This document shows positions 1 through 11,263 of a stretch of 64,000 nt of DNA, piece by piece (within the stretch, counting starts at the first letter, position 1; each line of letters opens with the position of its first letter). The position numbers were made by a program, and so were the translations under genes. Location: positions 134,608,763 to 134,672,762 of the forward strand of contig OZ026612.1 in assembly GCA_964020975.1 (NCBI GenBank), written 5' to 3'. Under the pieces are notes generated by a model. The model was not told where the DNA came from. It was given only the letters and a program-made list of their open reading frames with translations, and did no database searches. This stretch comes from Hermodice carunculata. Taxonomy: Eukaryota > Annelida > Polychaeta > Eunicida > Amphinomidae.

Positions 1-35
1 AATTTTCATTCATGGGACCTATCAGTAAATGATAG

Positions 36-40
<5 letters not shown>

Positions 41-131
<91 letters not shown>

Positions 132-161
132 TTAAATATATTTCCACATCAAGAGAATTGC

Positions 162-193
<32 letters not shown>

Positions 194-243
194 GTCTCTC
201 TCTCTCTGATTTAAATATATTTCCACATCAAGAGAATTGCCTC

Positions 244-296
<53 letters not shown>

Positions 297-323
297 AATA
301 TTTTTCCACATCAACAGAATTGC
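41..323. repeat. (CT)n microsatellite with a three-fold repeated spacer
   Basis: A long CT run is followed by three copies of a spacer of about 33 bases (starting GATTTAAATAT, ending near 163, 241 and 322), separated by further CT runs with GTCTCT interruptions. The spacer copies are almost identical, so spacer and CT run have been duplicated together as one compound unit. It lies just downstream of the 3' end of the Cys-rich gene. Confidence 0.95.
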
Positions 324-360
324 TGCTACAGGTAATTAATTTTCCTCATGATTTACAATG

Positions 361-366
361 TTTATT
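361..366 (-). other. Candidate polyadenylation signal of the Cys-rich gene
   Basis: On the minus strand this reads AATAAA, about 130 bases past the stop codon of the last exon. A single match to a short motif, supported only by its position. Confidence 0.4.
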
Positions 367-495
367 TGGAATTTTCATTCGTTAGACTTCTCAACAAATG
401 AGAGAATAATTCTACGTAACTGAAAATAGTACACTCTGAGACCACTTCTAGTGGTGGTCTCAGGTACACTCTAACAAATGTTCCCAAAAGGAGGT

Positions 496-722
496 TTAAC
501 ATGGATCCACGTTCTGTGAGGCCATGAAACTGTGAGCTGAGTGAATGTTGTACATACTGGCGACGCAGGTGGAACCAGATGTGGTGTACTGAGCGCCACA
601 CATGCATGTCTTGTCCGCGGCCACTTCATTTAAGTTGCAGGAGTCTCCACACACCAGTCCTAGGCTTCCATCACACTCCTTTCCCACAACAGATCCTGCA
701 CACTTGGCGCCAAAAGTCAGCA
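496..722 (-). CDS. Secreted cysteine-rich EB-like protein, exon 5 (last)
   Basis: Final coding exon of the minus-strand gene. The acceptor is CTTTCAG followed by TG at 722, which continues the phase-1 junction, and the exon ends in TAA at 496-498. It encodes about 75 residues beginning LTFGAKCAGSVVG, with eight cysteines in a pattern (C...C...C...C...C-x-C...C) like the modules in exons 3 and 4, then a cysteine-poor tail ending DPC. I see no membrane anchor, so the protein should be released outside the cell. No enzymatic motif is visible. The family is not identified beyond its general EB/EGF-like cysteine spacing. Confidence 0.75.
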
Positions 723-889
723 CTGAAAGTGACGCACACGTGTATGATTTATCATGGCAACACATGCTCGTAAATCTTACACCAGTAATTATTCAGTTTT
801 TTGTAAATTGAACGTTGATTTTCACATAATACATGACAAAAGGAAATTTACGCTTCTTTTGTCTATATTCAAAATTATCTCATTTTCAA

Positions 890-1010
890 ATTGTCACCAC
901 GGTTCAAAACTATGGAATAAGATACCAATAAATTCGTGACAAATTCCTTCAATTTTTCTGGTCAGAAAGAAATTTAAGAATTGGTATCAAAACTTAGGAA
1001 TAGATAACCA
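890..1010 (+). pseudogene. LINE ORF2 C-terminal scrap
   Basis: A plus-strand frame reads HHGSKLWNKIPINS and, after a stop, QIPSIFLVRKKFKNW. The G-S-K-L-W-N-x-I-P block followed by a K-rich F-K-x-W stretch is typical of the C-terminal end of many LINE ORF2 proteins. It lies in intron 4 of the Cys-rich gene. Very short, so the clade cannot be told. Confidence 0.4.
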
Positions 1011-1083
1011 CTGTTGAATTATGGCCTGTCGTAATTGGAGTGTATGCACTTTCTTGGTTTTCTTTCTTCCACCATAATTGAAG

Positions 1084-1159
1084 GTTTCATATAATTCAAA
1101 TAAGCATGAAAATAAGAATTTAATTCTTATTTTCATGCTTATTTTGAATTATATGAAAA
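1084..1159. repeat. Near-perfect palindrome (about 37-base arms, no loop)
   Basis: The left arm (1084-1120) and right arm (1121-1159) are reverse complements apart from one or two indels, centred on AGAATTTAATTCT. It lies in intron 4 of the Cys-rich gene. It could be the remnant of a MITE with abutting ends, or a palindromic insertion. Confidence 0.85.
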
Positions 1160-1335
1160 CTTTGGTTGTGTGGGTGTCATGTAAAACAGATATATACAGT
1201 CATTATCATTTCTAGTTTATTTTCTGCAGTTTAAGGTTTTATAACCCCGGTCGGGTTTCAACCCTCAAAAATATTGTATTAATTTATTTGAATGTAATAT
1301 TTGCTTAATAGAGGTATTATATCGGAGGTCTATTA

Positions 1336-1485
1336 TTACAAAAAACAAACAAAAGCAAAAAACAAAAACAAGACAAAACAAAACAAAACAAAACAAAAAC
1401 AAAACAAAAATCAAAAACAAACAAACAAACGAACAAACAAACAAACGAACAAACAAACAAACAAACAAACAAACAAAAACAGCCC
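1336..1485. repeat. (CAAA)n / (CAAAA)n simple repeat
   Basis: An imperfect tract of CAAA, CAAAA and CGAA units about 150 bases long in intron 4 of the Cys-rich gene. Reading frames through it are low-complexity artefacts. Confidence 0.9.
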
Positions 1486-1592
1486 ACGAGCTTTATTCCA
1501 GAGTGGATTATCATTAGCTGTTGGCGACGTTGCAATGGTGATGGCAGGAGCTTTCTAGAGTTGATATCATTTGTGAGGTAAGAGATACTTAC

Positions 1593-1724
1593 ATGTGGAA
1601 GTGAGTGTACAGCCCACGTTGCCGTAACTGGCCGTGTAAGTGGAGTTGCAGGCACACTTGTTGCTGGTGCACACTGCATTGCTTGGACAATCGCTGTCCT
1701 GTAGGCATGTCTCCCCGATCTTCA
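1593..1724 (-). CDS. Secreted cysteine-rich EB-like protein, exon 4
   Basis: A 132-base exon (44 codons) with acceptor TTTGCAG before 1724 and donor GTAAGT at 1592-1587, phase 1 at both ends, so it can be added or dropped without changing frame. It encodes one clear six-cysteine module, KIGETCLQDSDCPSNAVC onward, with spacing C-x5-C-x5-C-x4-C-x-C-x12-C. This fits the EB module common in nematode and molluscan secreted proteins. The opening KIGE-x-C motif recurs in exon 3 (RKIGEAC), which suggests duplicated modules. Confidence 0.8.
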
Positions 1725-2333
1725 CTGCAAACGCAAATTTTATTCACTCTTAGACTTCGTGAACTACTTCAATTTGTGACATAGCAGCACAATGGCAAAG
1801 ACCATCTGGTATTGAAGACCAGTTGTGAACGTTATTTTACCAATACAGGCAAAATGTGTTGAATTGGGAGAAAATATGACGCGTATGTTTGAAATGTTAT
1901 GCTCACACACCATGAAGGACTGTCATGATTTAAATAAATTTAAAACAACGCTAAAATCCGTGGACTGAGCCTGACAGTAGGTATAATTGCATTATCTGCG
2001 GAGACTAAATTCTATTTTCATTTTCATTACATCTCATGGACATTTTTACCATCCGTCTTATTTATTTTATCTTGTGTTATAATTTTCACCGTCTAGCCTT
2101 TGTCTAATTCTTTATGTGTGAAGAGTCGGTGATATTAGCCTATGGCCTCAGTTTTGTTTTATCAAAAGTGACTAAAAATAAACGTATTGTATTGCATTCA
2201 TAATATCTCATAAGATTGTCCGTGTGTGTATTAAATATATCTACGATTAGAAATGTATGGGCATACAATGTTACATGCAAATCTGGGTTGTTCACTGAAT
2301 TTTGAAAGCAAAATTACTGAAAAGTAAACTTAC

Positions 2334-2720
2334 AAGTGACACACTGCGGCTTTGCCCGTCCCAAGAAGTCCGTGTGTGTCTGGGAGAAATCATTGACGAA
2401 ATCCAGTCGCTGAGTGTTGGTGCAGGCACAGGTAGGTGTGTCCTTATTTATCAGTGAGTAGCCGTAGGTGTTGGCTGTGGTGAAGCTCTGGCAGGTGCCA
2501 CCGGTGATGTCACATTTGCCCAGCTGCTTGTCTGTGCTGCCTGCATAGGTGCAAGTGTCTCCTATCGTGTTATCGTCTTGTTCGCCGCAACGTTCTCCTC
2601 CCCATAAAGATACATAAGAACCTGTACACTTGCACTTGCCATCGGACGAACACTCCGAATTCTTGGCGGCACATACTCCATTCTCGCCGTCAAATGAGCA
2701 CGCCTCTCCAATTTTGCGCA
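2334..2720 (-). CDS. Secreted cysteine-rich EB-like protein, exon 3
   Basis: A 387-base exon (129 codons), acceptor TTCCATAG before 2720, donor GTAAGT at 2333-2328, phase 1 at both ends. It contains twelve cysteines in two tandem modules. The first begins RKIGEACSFDGENGVC and has the C-x-C pair KCKC. The second begins near DTCTYAGS and has the pair CAC. Glycine and acidic residues between cysteines suggest an extracellular disulphide-stabilised protein, possibly calcium-binding. No catalytic residues are apparent. It joins exon 2 through a split Leu codon. Confidence 0.8.
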
Positions 2721-2785
2721 CTATGGAAAAAAAACATTCAATTCTGCATCATTACAACAGCTTTCACGACATTTTGCTTTTTCTT

Positions 2786-3030
2786 CAAATTCTGTAAGTT
2801 GAATACTTTGGAAAAAAGAACAGAAACTGTTGCATATCTTCAGTGGGGAAGCTACAAGAACATGTTGGTTGTAGGATGACGTTGACTTTAAAGATATCAA
2901 TTTAAGTCTTTAGAATCCTAGACATGACTGGGTATGACAAATGTTGGCATTTCTGTGTCCGTAGATATAATAAACGGGAACATCTTCCACTGCTGAAAGT
3001 GTTGCTTTGAGTCTTGATTTTACCTTACAT
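2786..3030 (-). pseudogene. Fragment of LINE family C (ORF2 C-terminus)
   Basis: About 240 bases here match the C-terminal end of the LINE at 40.3-40.56 kb closely, in the same orientation (shared blocks such as TGGGTATGACAAATGTTGGC). The match spans the zinc-knuckle part of ORF2. It lies in intron 2 of the Cys-rich gene and carries several indels. Confidence 0.8.
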
Positions 3031-3937
3031 AAGTCTTTACATGTTGAAGAAGAAACCTATATGTATAAATTTGATATATACGTTATCCTTGGTATTCAAA
3101 TGTATTTTAAGCAGGCCACTCAAAGCCCTAAGCCTGAATATGATGATTTTAAATAGCACGAGTTTTCGAAAAGAGACAGCCTTTGTGTCGCTGGTCAACT
3201 TTACCTCAAAGACAGTCAGTTGATGATAAATAAACAAGTCAGAGATTTTTTTTCAGTCAAAAAGGCACAATTTTTGTTTTTTTTCCATAACCATAAATAC
3301 GAGAACAGTTGATCCTGGCAGCAGAATATAGCTTAATATGTTTCCACAGTCACTTCACGCCTCAAGGTGCATTTCCCAATTGATTAGTAAAGCAAACAGC
3401 TGATTAGTTTAATAAACAGAGGAAACACGGATCATCCGAAGAAGAGGAAGAGTGATCAGTCCTTTCCTACATATCATTCGTCCATGAAGAGAATTAAAAA
3501 AAAGTTCTGCATACATGAATTCATACTTTGCTACTTTTAATTTTGTAACTGTGAAAGTAGCAGCCGTTGCAATAAAACTATTTTAGAAATTTCCGTGATT
3601 TATCAATTTCATTTCATGACATTATAGAAAAAGAAAACAAACAAACACACACAAAAAAACCCCAAGGATTGTCGCTTGTTTGAAGAAAAACCTTCGACAG
3701 AGAACAAACTTTTGCCGCATTTGGAAGGTTGTACATGTTCTAGTACATATTTCATTACAATTTCATTACATCGTAGGCCTAAGATTTATAATTACAATCG
3801 AAACTTGAAAACTTGTGTTTTCATAATGCAGTAAATCAAATCCTGGAGGCATCTGATTGTACCCCTGATTTGCCTACAAAGCAGACTAAGTTTTTCTTTT
3901 TTCTATCTGTCTATTTTTTTAACATTCAACACTGATT

Positions 3938-4067
<130 letters not shown>

Positions 4068-4226
4068 ACGGTACACACTGATACAGTTTATCGGAACCAA
4101 GATAGCGGGCCGCCTTGCCACGAGGACACCCGCATATGCCCCAGTTGCAAGACGACTTAATGCAGGCGAGGGAGGAACCAAGGTACGTGCAATCTGAGTC
4201 CATTGTGCAGTATGTCTTGGCTTCCA
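4068..4226 (-). CDS. Secreted cysteine-rich EB-like protein, exon 2
   Basis: A 159-base exon (53 codons), acceptor TTTCAG before 4226, donor GTAAGT at 4067-4062, phase 1 at both ends. It encodes the start of the mature protein, VEAKTYCTMDSDCTYLG onward, with seven cysteines. The pattern differs a little from the later modules (an extra C pair, CNWGICGC). The split Val codon at its start joins the signal peptide of exon 1. A reading frame continues into the CT microsatellite past the donor and is not real coding sequence. Confidence 0.8.
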
Positions 4227-4612
4227 CTGAAACACAAAGCACCTCTCTCCATGTAAATATGTTTTAGAAATATGATGAACCAACACTAATATTATTCATT
4301 AACTCGTTTGCTACTTTTCCCGATAGTTTCTTCATGCACATACGCTGAAATGCAAGTATTTTTAAGATGTAAAATTTTAGACGTCATGGTCACTTAAGCA
4401 TTGCATTGAATTGCTCACGAACAAAAAAATTGATGGTCACTTGATTCGCATTCCATCATTTAGTTGTAGGAATGACGCAAGTAAAGGAAAACGTACCATT
4501 GTCGAAATTGCAACATCTGATTAAAAAAATGGATATGGAACCTACACTGTTCAATGTTTTATAATTTTTAATGCACATTCTGTCACAACTTCAAACAGAG
4601 GAAGACACATAC

Positions 4613-4682
4613 CGAGGGTCCCGAGTAGTCCGCAGACAACATAGACGAAAGCCAGAAACTGCAAATTGAAACGAGTGTACAT
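4613..4682 (-). CDS. Secreted cysteine-rich EB-like protein, exon 1 (signal peptide)
   Basis: The ATG at 4682 is chosen because it opens a good signal peptide, MYTRFNLQFLAFVYVVCG, with a short basic start, a hydrophobic core and small residues (GLLGTLG) before the junction. The exon ends with donor GTATGT at 4612. It is 70 bases long, so it leaves phase 1, matching every later exon. Exons 1 to 5 together total 975 bases including the stop, giving 324 residues. An in-frame ATG lies upstream but would add a non-hydrophobic leader, so the shorter start is preferred. Promoter elements were not recognised. Confidence 0.7.
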
Positions 4683-4875
4683 CAGGCTTCTGTCATGTGA
4701 ACATGTTGAAATATTTACATCATCATAACCCATTAGGGCATGGGCGGTATGAAGGACACAAGAGATAAATTTGTGCACCCCAAATTGCACATATTTCTGT
4801 CTCCTGATTTACAATATAGATGGAGAAAGCTGGTTTCGGGGGAAGGGGTGGGAAGGCAGAGGGGAAACAGAGGAG

Positions 4876-4876
4876 A

Positions 4877-4968
<92 letters not shown>
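4876..4968. repeat. (GA)n microsatellite
   Basis: About 90 bases of GA repeat, roughly 200 bases upstream of the start codon of the Cys-rich gene, so possibly in its promoter region. Confidence 0.95.
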
Positions 4969-4972
<4 letters not shown>

Positions 4973-5307
4973 ACATGTCCAGACTGCATGTTGCTATCGT
5001 ATCGATGCAACGATATTCATAGATCCTCGTTTGTTCGAGGAACTATTGAAAAAAAAAATACAAAAGAAAAGAAAGAAAAAAGAAAGAAAGAAACAACAAA
5101 CAAACGGAATCATTTTCAAAAGGATGTCACATTATGCCCTGCCCACCCCCACCCCTGGCATCACTTATTCTTTTCTATTCCTTTCGTCAGGTAGCTTTAT
5201 TCATTGCGAACAAATAAATGACATACAGATTAACTTTATCCGGGGTCCTGGGGGAAACATTTACTTGCTGATACACAGAACTGAAAATTATGGAGATAGG
5301 TCAAGTT

Positions 5308-5309
<2 letters not shown>

Positions 5310-5350
<41 letters not shown>
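5310..5350. repeat. Poly(T) tract
   Basis: About 40 consecutive T. It could be the poly(A) tail of a minus-strand retrocopy, but no body is recognisable next to it. Confidence 0.9.
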
Positions 5351-5354
<4 letters not shown>

Positions 5355-5429
5355 CTTTTTTACTTTGTTGAGGGTGGTCTAGGCCCATCGGCATATACAT
5401 GTATTTGTGAAGCCGCATCAATGAAGTCC

Positions 5430-7840
5430 TGTCTGCTGAATTGACAAAAATATTTGCTTGTTGCTATGCAACCCTGTGGCACAAAAACTGACGAATCCGC
5501 AATTAACGCCATTTGCCAATTTGTAGCTATGAGCTTAATTTGTGATTACGACACCAGAATAAATAAGATGAATCGATTGTCGTACAACAGAACTCTCTAT
5601 GGATACGCGCATGACTTACATAATTATACCGTCACTGCTTTTGCTCGAAGTTTTTTTTTTTATATTACTTGTTTCGGTAAAAGTAATTGCCTGTGATGCC
5701 AATCCAAACACCCGGTTATACTCCCGAGACATATCGGACACCAAGGTGTCATGTTTGGTAAGCAGGAACTAATCACCACAATTGTTTTTGCTCGTATTCA
5801 AGACCCATGTCAATAAGATAAAGCGAAATGTGCGCAAGTTCTACTTAAAATTACCATTGTATAGAGAAACATCATAGTATGCTATTGTGGTCATGTCACG
5901 TTTGTACTTGAAGTCTATGAAGCATCATAGTTACAACGCAAGTGAAATTATGACGCCGGTTGGCGATGCGTCCTAGTGGAGAGTCGCCTAAAATCTGATC
6001 ACACGACGGACCCTCGCCAACACGAACTCAGCATAAGGACACAAAAGACAATGCAATAAAGTCTCTAAACATACATCTACAGGCGAAATATAGATGAAGC
6101 TTAGGATTAAATTATGTGGACATGCTGCACATATATAATAGCTGTACGACAACATGTAAAACTGTTGCAAGTTGACGATTTTCTATCCACCCAATCGAGC
6201 AAAGAAAGAAAAGCAATGCTGATTGCTGGCCTCTCGAGTGTCATCCGAAAATAATTATGTATCGTCTGAGACGAGGGGTTGTATCAAATTTACAGTTAAG
6301 CAAACGTTCGAAAGATAAAGTATTCATAAACATTTCAAAGTTTGAAAAAGAGAAAAGAAAAAAAGGAGCGGGGCAGAAGCGACCTTTCAAGATGAACTGA
6401 AAGGTGTTGACAGCTTGCCCGGGGGAGTGTTAAGGGGATTCTAATACCCTTAAATATGCCTTTAACTTTTCCATCCTATTTGCAAGTTAATCTTTTTTGT
6501 TCACATAAGTACCCACATTGAAAATAAGCTTTCTTGGACTTTCATTTTACGAGTTACGGTTAAGCAGAACTAATATAAGAAAAACGATGAAATAGATTTG
6601 GGGTTCGTGACATATTAACAGTGCTACTTACAAGACTAGTCGTATTGTTTTCTCGCACGAATAACAGTTGATGTGACAATTTCAGCTCACATTGATGTAA
6701 ACTGAATTTAAAGGAAATGTTTAAAAAGGGGTACTTACGTATATTTTTGCAGCCATCTTCGTTGAAAAATCAAGTTAAATGTGTGGTTCAAATAACCAGT
6801 ACAGGATCTACTTTTCACGATGCAGCAAATGTCCGACTGATATCTGGCTACGGCCCATTAGGAGTATTTAAGGGTTTATTTAAGCACCTGCAAACAGCAG
6901 TTGGCGCTTGGCAACCTGTGGCAACCAGTGCGATGGGCGATGATGTAATAACTGTATACCGCAGGCTCCAAGGTTGTCATAAACAACAAACCCCGTCCAA
7001 AATGAATGGTCGGGGTTTAAGCGATGCATGTGGTGGTGGTTTTGATGATGACGATGGCGACGACGACGACGATAATGGTTTTATTGCAACCCCCGATTAT
7101 GGCGAAATTACAAAAATAATGATAATATAACATACGCATACACACAAGCTTGTTTCTCCCATTCTTGCCCGTGCATTCACATTGACTGCAGAACACACCA
7201 ACAGTGCTATCCGCCTGAAAATCTCTGTAGCAAAATTTTCTTTACTCGTAGCATTTTTTCCACTTCTTAACATAAGAAACACTTTTTTTTTTCTCAGAAA
7301 ATCTGTAGCAATTTTGAAGAGCTTTGTAGCAAAATTTTGCTACAATGCCCCAGTTGGACAGCCCTGACCAATCAACCCCCCACAGCATTGGATATGTCAG
7401 TGCATACAAGACAGAAATCTCGTTTTCCTGCCATTCTGTGAAAGTGATTTCTTTGAGCTCTCTGTGAAAGAATCTATTAAACTATTTCTCACAGCACAGT
7501 CATTTAGCCGAATGCAAGGCATAAGAATTCAAGGCGCCCACATAGTTTCAGTCACAAAACGTCAGAAAGGTAATTTTAAAATATATTCTAAATGTTATGT
7601 TGGATGAAATTAAAACATAAATTGAAATTTTACAACTTTCACTTTCGTTTTCATTGATATGTCAATATTAAAAAGCAATGATTGATGTTGTAGTGACACC
7701 TGTTTCTGGATTACCGTTGAAGATATTCAATACTTAAGGCTGAGAAGTATGTGTAATGAGCATGAATTCAAATTCTACAGCTTTCATTTTCATTTCATCG
7801 GGTGTGCCAATAGCACAAACCTATGGATTGCCACCTCTAT
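5430..7840. other. Anonymous stretch
   Basis: No gene or known element recognised. The longest frame (6717-7130, plus) ends in an aspartate run made by a GAT/GAC-rich tract and looks non-coding. Two short stretches near 7215 and 7300 repeat a TGTAGCAA(A/T)ATTTT motif. Confidence 0.6.
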
Positions 7841-8075
7841 GTATGATAGACACATTTGAAAATTCAGACATTAGACCGATATCTAATAGGTTTACTCATG
7901 TATAAAGTCAAAACTAATCTTATTCCTGCTGTATTCAGAATATTATTGAATAAGATTTCAAGTAATCATGGTCACAATGTCAGACAAATGCACAAATTTC
8001 CTGTACATGTACATCCAATCAGAACTAATTTAGGCAAATTCTTAATGGTATCACATGGCCTACATATATGAAAAA
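7840..8075 (+). pseudogene. LINE ORF2 C-terminal fragment
   Basis: An open frame reads IQTLDRYLIGLLMYKVKTNL and continues to NVRQMHKFPVHVHPIRTNLGK. The order (membrane-like I-x-L-M-x-K, then N-x-R, then aromatic/proline residues before a G-x-x-x-W position) resembles the C-terminus of many LINE ORF2 proteins. No catalytic part is present. The clade is not determined. Confidence 0.5.
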
Positions 8076-8149
8076 CATATTTAAAACGTCTGAAAATAAA
8101 CATTCTGAATGACCAGTAGTTTGTATTGTCAGGTCAAGTTCGGTATTTT

Positions 8150-9912
8150 TCTTAGCTCAGCTGACTGACAAGTCAGCTGAGCTTTTAGGATGCTCAGTCG
8201 TCGTTATCCGTCCACAATTCCCATTTTCTACTTGTTTTCCCAGACCGTCAGCCAGATTTACTTCAAACTTGATGGGGATGTACCTTCGGTAGTTCTCTAC
8301 TAAGTTGTTCAAATGGTCACGCTTGAGTGATTTTTCATTTTTTTTTTATATTTTTATTTTTTTAAAATATTTTTTGTTTGTTTGTTTGTTCGTTTGTTTT
8401 TTTTGGGGGGGGGGGCTTCTTCTTGGAGCTAAATCTTAAAAAATCTTCTCCGAAACAGCTCACCCAATTGCTTTGATATTACACAGGAACATTCCTCGGG
8501 ACTTATAGTTCTTAATTTGCTTACCAGGTGGCGCTGCAATTTTTTTCTATTTTCTATGATTTTTTGTGTATTTTTGCTATTTTAGACTTCTTCTCCAGAA
8601 CCATCACTTATAAAAAGCTGAAACTTGGCGGATATGTTCCTTGTGGAAGGGTCAAATAAATTTGTTCACCACGCTGCAATGCTGTGGATTCCTGATTTTT
8701 AACGATTTTATCAATTTGGTAATTGTGGGTAAATGGTCCTTCCCTATTGATTTCTACATAAGTCAATGGGCATTCTAATACTAATTCACATTTTCGACTT
8801 CTTCTCCGAAACCATTAGCCAGATTGACTTCAAACTTGGTGGCAATGTACCTTGGGTGGGTCTCAGCCAGGTTTGTTCAAATGGTTGTGCTCCATTGATT
8901 TTTGGATTTTTTAAACTATTTTTTTTGTTTTGTTCTCTTTTGGGCAAATTTTAGAGAATCTTTTTCTCTGAATCCGCTCACCCGATTGCTATGATATCAT
9001 ACAGGGACAACCTTAGAGGCTTCTAGTTCTATATTGTTCACCAGATGGCGCTGGATTTTTTTTTTATTTTGTTATGATTTTTTGTGTGTTTTTGATATTT
9101 TCGACTTGTTCACCTGAACCGTCACTCAGATTACGCTGAAATTTGGTATATATGCTTCTTGTGAAAGGGTCAAACAAAGATCTAGACTAGGTGGCACTGC
9201 TTTGGATTCCTGATTTTTAACGATTTTTTTTTTTTTTCAATTCAGGTACTTAATGGTAATTGAACCTTTTCTATTGATCACTATGCAAGTCAATGGGCAT
9301 TTTAATGCTAATGCACAGTTTAGACTTCTCTGAACAAACTGTCAGTCAGACTGACTTCAGTTTTGGTGGCAATGTACCGTGCATGAGTCTCTATCGACTT
9401 TGTAGCACTGGTCACACTCCAGTGATTTTTTGATTTTTTATGATTTTTTTCTGAAATTCTTAACAAAAAAGTTTTAATAGGAAAGTTCAGCATGGGAATT
9501 TCTTGTAATGGTCATAACTTTAATAATTTTGGACAGATTTGTGTCAAACTTTTATAAGTGTCTGCCTATTTTGTGCAAGTGGTCGCGCTCCGGGGATTTT
9601 TGGACCTTGACCTCATTCCCAAGGTCACAGGACAACTGACATGAAATCTATTGTTCACTTGAAAACCTGAGATCTGTTTTGAGTTAGGATCTTGATTTCG
9701 GACTTGTTAATGTTTCTGTATGGAAGTCACGCTTAGACAGTATATGAGTGACCTTGACCTCATTGCTGGGATCACAGTGCAACATACATGAATTTTACTC
9801 TTGAGTGCTTTGACTTGAGAACTATTTTGATCCTGTCCCAAGTTCATAGAGCCACAAGTGTGATTAATCTATAGGTCAGCTGAGCATGGGCTGTTCACAC
9901 AGCCCTGTTATT
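8150..9912 (+). mobile_element. HINE-like (Helentron-derived, non-autonomous) element L
   Basis: The 5' end is a perfect hairpin with 12-base arms (AGCTCAGCTGAC at 8154-8165, its complement at 8172-8183). One strand of that stem recurs once near the 3' end (GTCAGCTGAGC, 9875-9885), followed at once by an unrelated hairpin (GGGCTGT 9888-9894, ACAGCCC 9899-9905) and a short tail. This asymmetric layout is the one described for Helentron-associated elements. The interior has about 550-base direct repeats, with the block TTCAAACTTG(G/A)TGG(G/C)... recurring near 8260, 8827 and, diverged, 9357. It has no coding capacity. Exact termini are uncertain by a few bases. Confidence 0.65.
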
Positions 9913-9914
9913 TG

Positions 9915-10160
9915 TTAAACATCTTTGAGTGCCCTCTCAGCCTGGAGGGGAATTTAAGTTCCTTGCAGTTTCCTCCTTTCAACCGAAAATCACCACATTT
10001 CTGTGCAACAGTGCCAATGGCACTGTTACAAATTGTTTATTTTCTACGTATTTATACACTCGATCATGTGCAGAGGGCTATTTTGTGTTTGTATTTTATG
10101 TATGCATAGGCATACATGTGGCGCTCACTGCAATAAAGATTATTCTATTCTGTGTATGAT
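9915..10160 (+). mobile_element. Possible LINE 3' end with CR1-like tail
   Basis: The segment ends GCAATAAAGATTATTCTATTCTGTG. A polyadenylation-like signal followed by ATTCTATTCTG resembles the short octamer tails of CR1/L2-type LINEs. Three overlapping short frames here are not convincing as genes. Confidence 0.35.
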
Positions 10161-11250
10161 TTTCCATGAAGTTGGATTGACAACCCTGTTCGGAATTCCT
10201 TTGACAATATCCAATGTTTAAAAGAAAATCATGATAATGAATTTTAAGTGGCATCAGAAATTCATCTTATCTATAGCTGAGACAGATCCATTTTGTTCTG
10301 CTAAAGCTTTGGAGTAGTAACCATTTGGGTGCAGGGGGTGGTAGCTACCGTCGAGAGAAACTTGTGTATGACATCAAACTTATGTACACAGGAACTCTGG
10401 TGCACACATAAAAAGCAAAACATTACACATTTGATAAAACATAAGGAAGATTTCTGAACATGAAATATTTTGCATATTAAAATCCAGCATTCCTTCCAGT
10501 GCTAGTAATAAACATTTATAAAATGCACGAAACGTAGCATACCAGAACGTTCACAAGTAATTATGGCTATATTGCTGTAAAGAGTGCATGCTGCCCCCCC
10601 CCCCCCCCCCGCCCCCATATTATCTTAATCCTTTGAAAATTATGTGTATGCCACCTTGGACAACTCCGAAAACAATACTTGCGCTGGATTAAATACAATG
10701 CTTTGGGCCGTGTTGATTATGGCTTTCACGCATGTCGGCCTCCATTGAACCAATCTTTTTACGAATGGGGATTTGGTGCAGTTGGTATGTGCGTTTTCCT
10801 ATTTTCGGTGAGGTGATTGGTGCCGAAGGTTTCTGGTTCGAGACCCTTCTATTCCATGGTCACAAAACATGTATCTTTATCATGGATTTCTTGTTGTCCT
10901 TGGACACACGAATGCCTCTCAGAAAAACGTCAGAATAAATTGACGCATGCGCCATGGTTGTTCAACTGGACTTCTTGCAGTCCAAAAAATATTGATTTTT
11001 TGCTAAGTTTTTGAATACCGAACATTTGTTACACATTCTGATCTATTTTTGGAGTACTAGTGACCAAGCCTGAATTGTGGAATTTTAGACCGAAAGTGCA
11101 GGGAAGGCTTTTCTAGTCAATTTTTCATCTGGACAATAGCACCATCTAGACATGATTGCAGAACAAAGCAGACAGTGGGCGTAGAGACCATCTTCTCTCA
11201 GACTTTTTTGTCAAGGGGAAGTTGACTTTTTGTGTATTTCTTCGACTTTC
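10160..11250. other. Anonymous stretch with a shared short repeat
   Basis: No gene recognised. A poly(C) run lies near 10593-10612. About 60 bases near 10703-10765 (GTGTTGATTATGGC, then CTCCATTGAACCA) recur, diverged, at 60828-60890. Confidence 0.6.
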
Positions 11251-11263
11251 TCTTTGAAATAGT

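Noticed and set aside
1301-1679. Lys/Asn/Gln-rich and Phe/Val/Cys-rich frames across the CAAA repeat
   Set aside because: Low-complexity translation of a simple repeat; only 1593-1724 on the minus strand is supported as an exon.
6717-7130. 137-codon plus-strand frame
   Set aside because: Ends in an aspartate run from a trinucleotide repeat, has no recognisable domain and no splice or start context.
9912-10221. Three overlapping short plus-strand frames
   Set aside because: Mutually exclusive frames in a LINE-like 3' end; none has family features.
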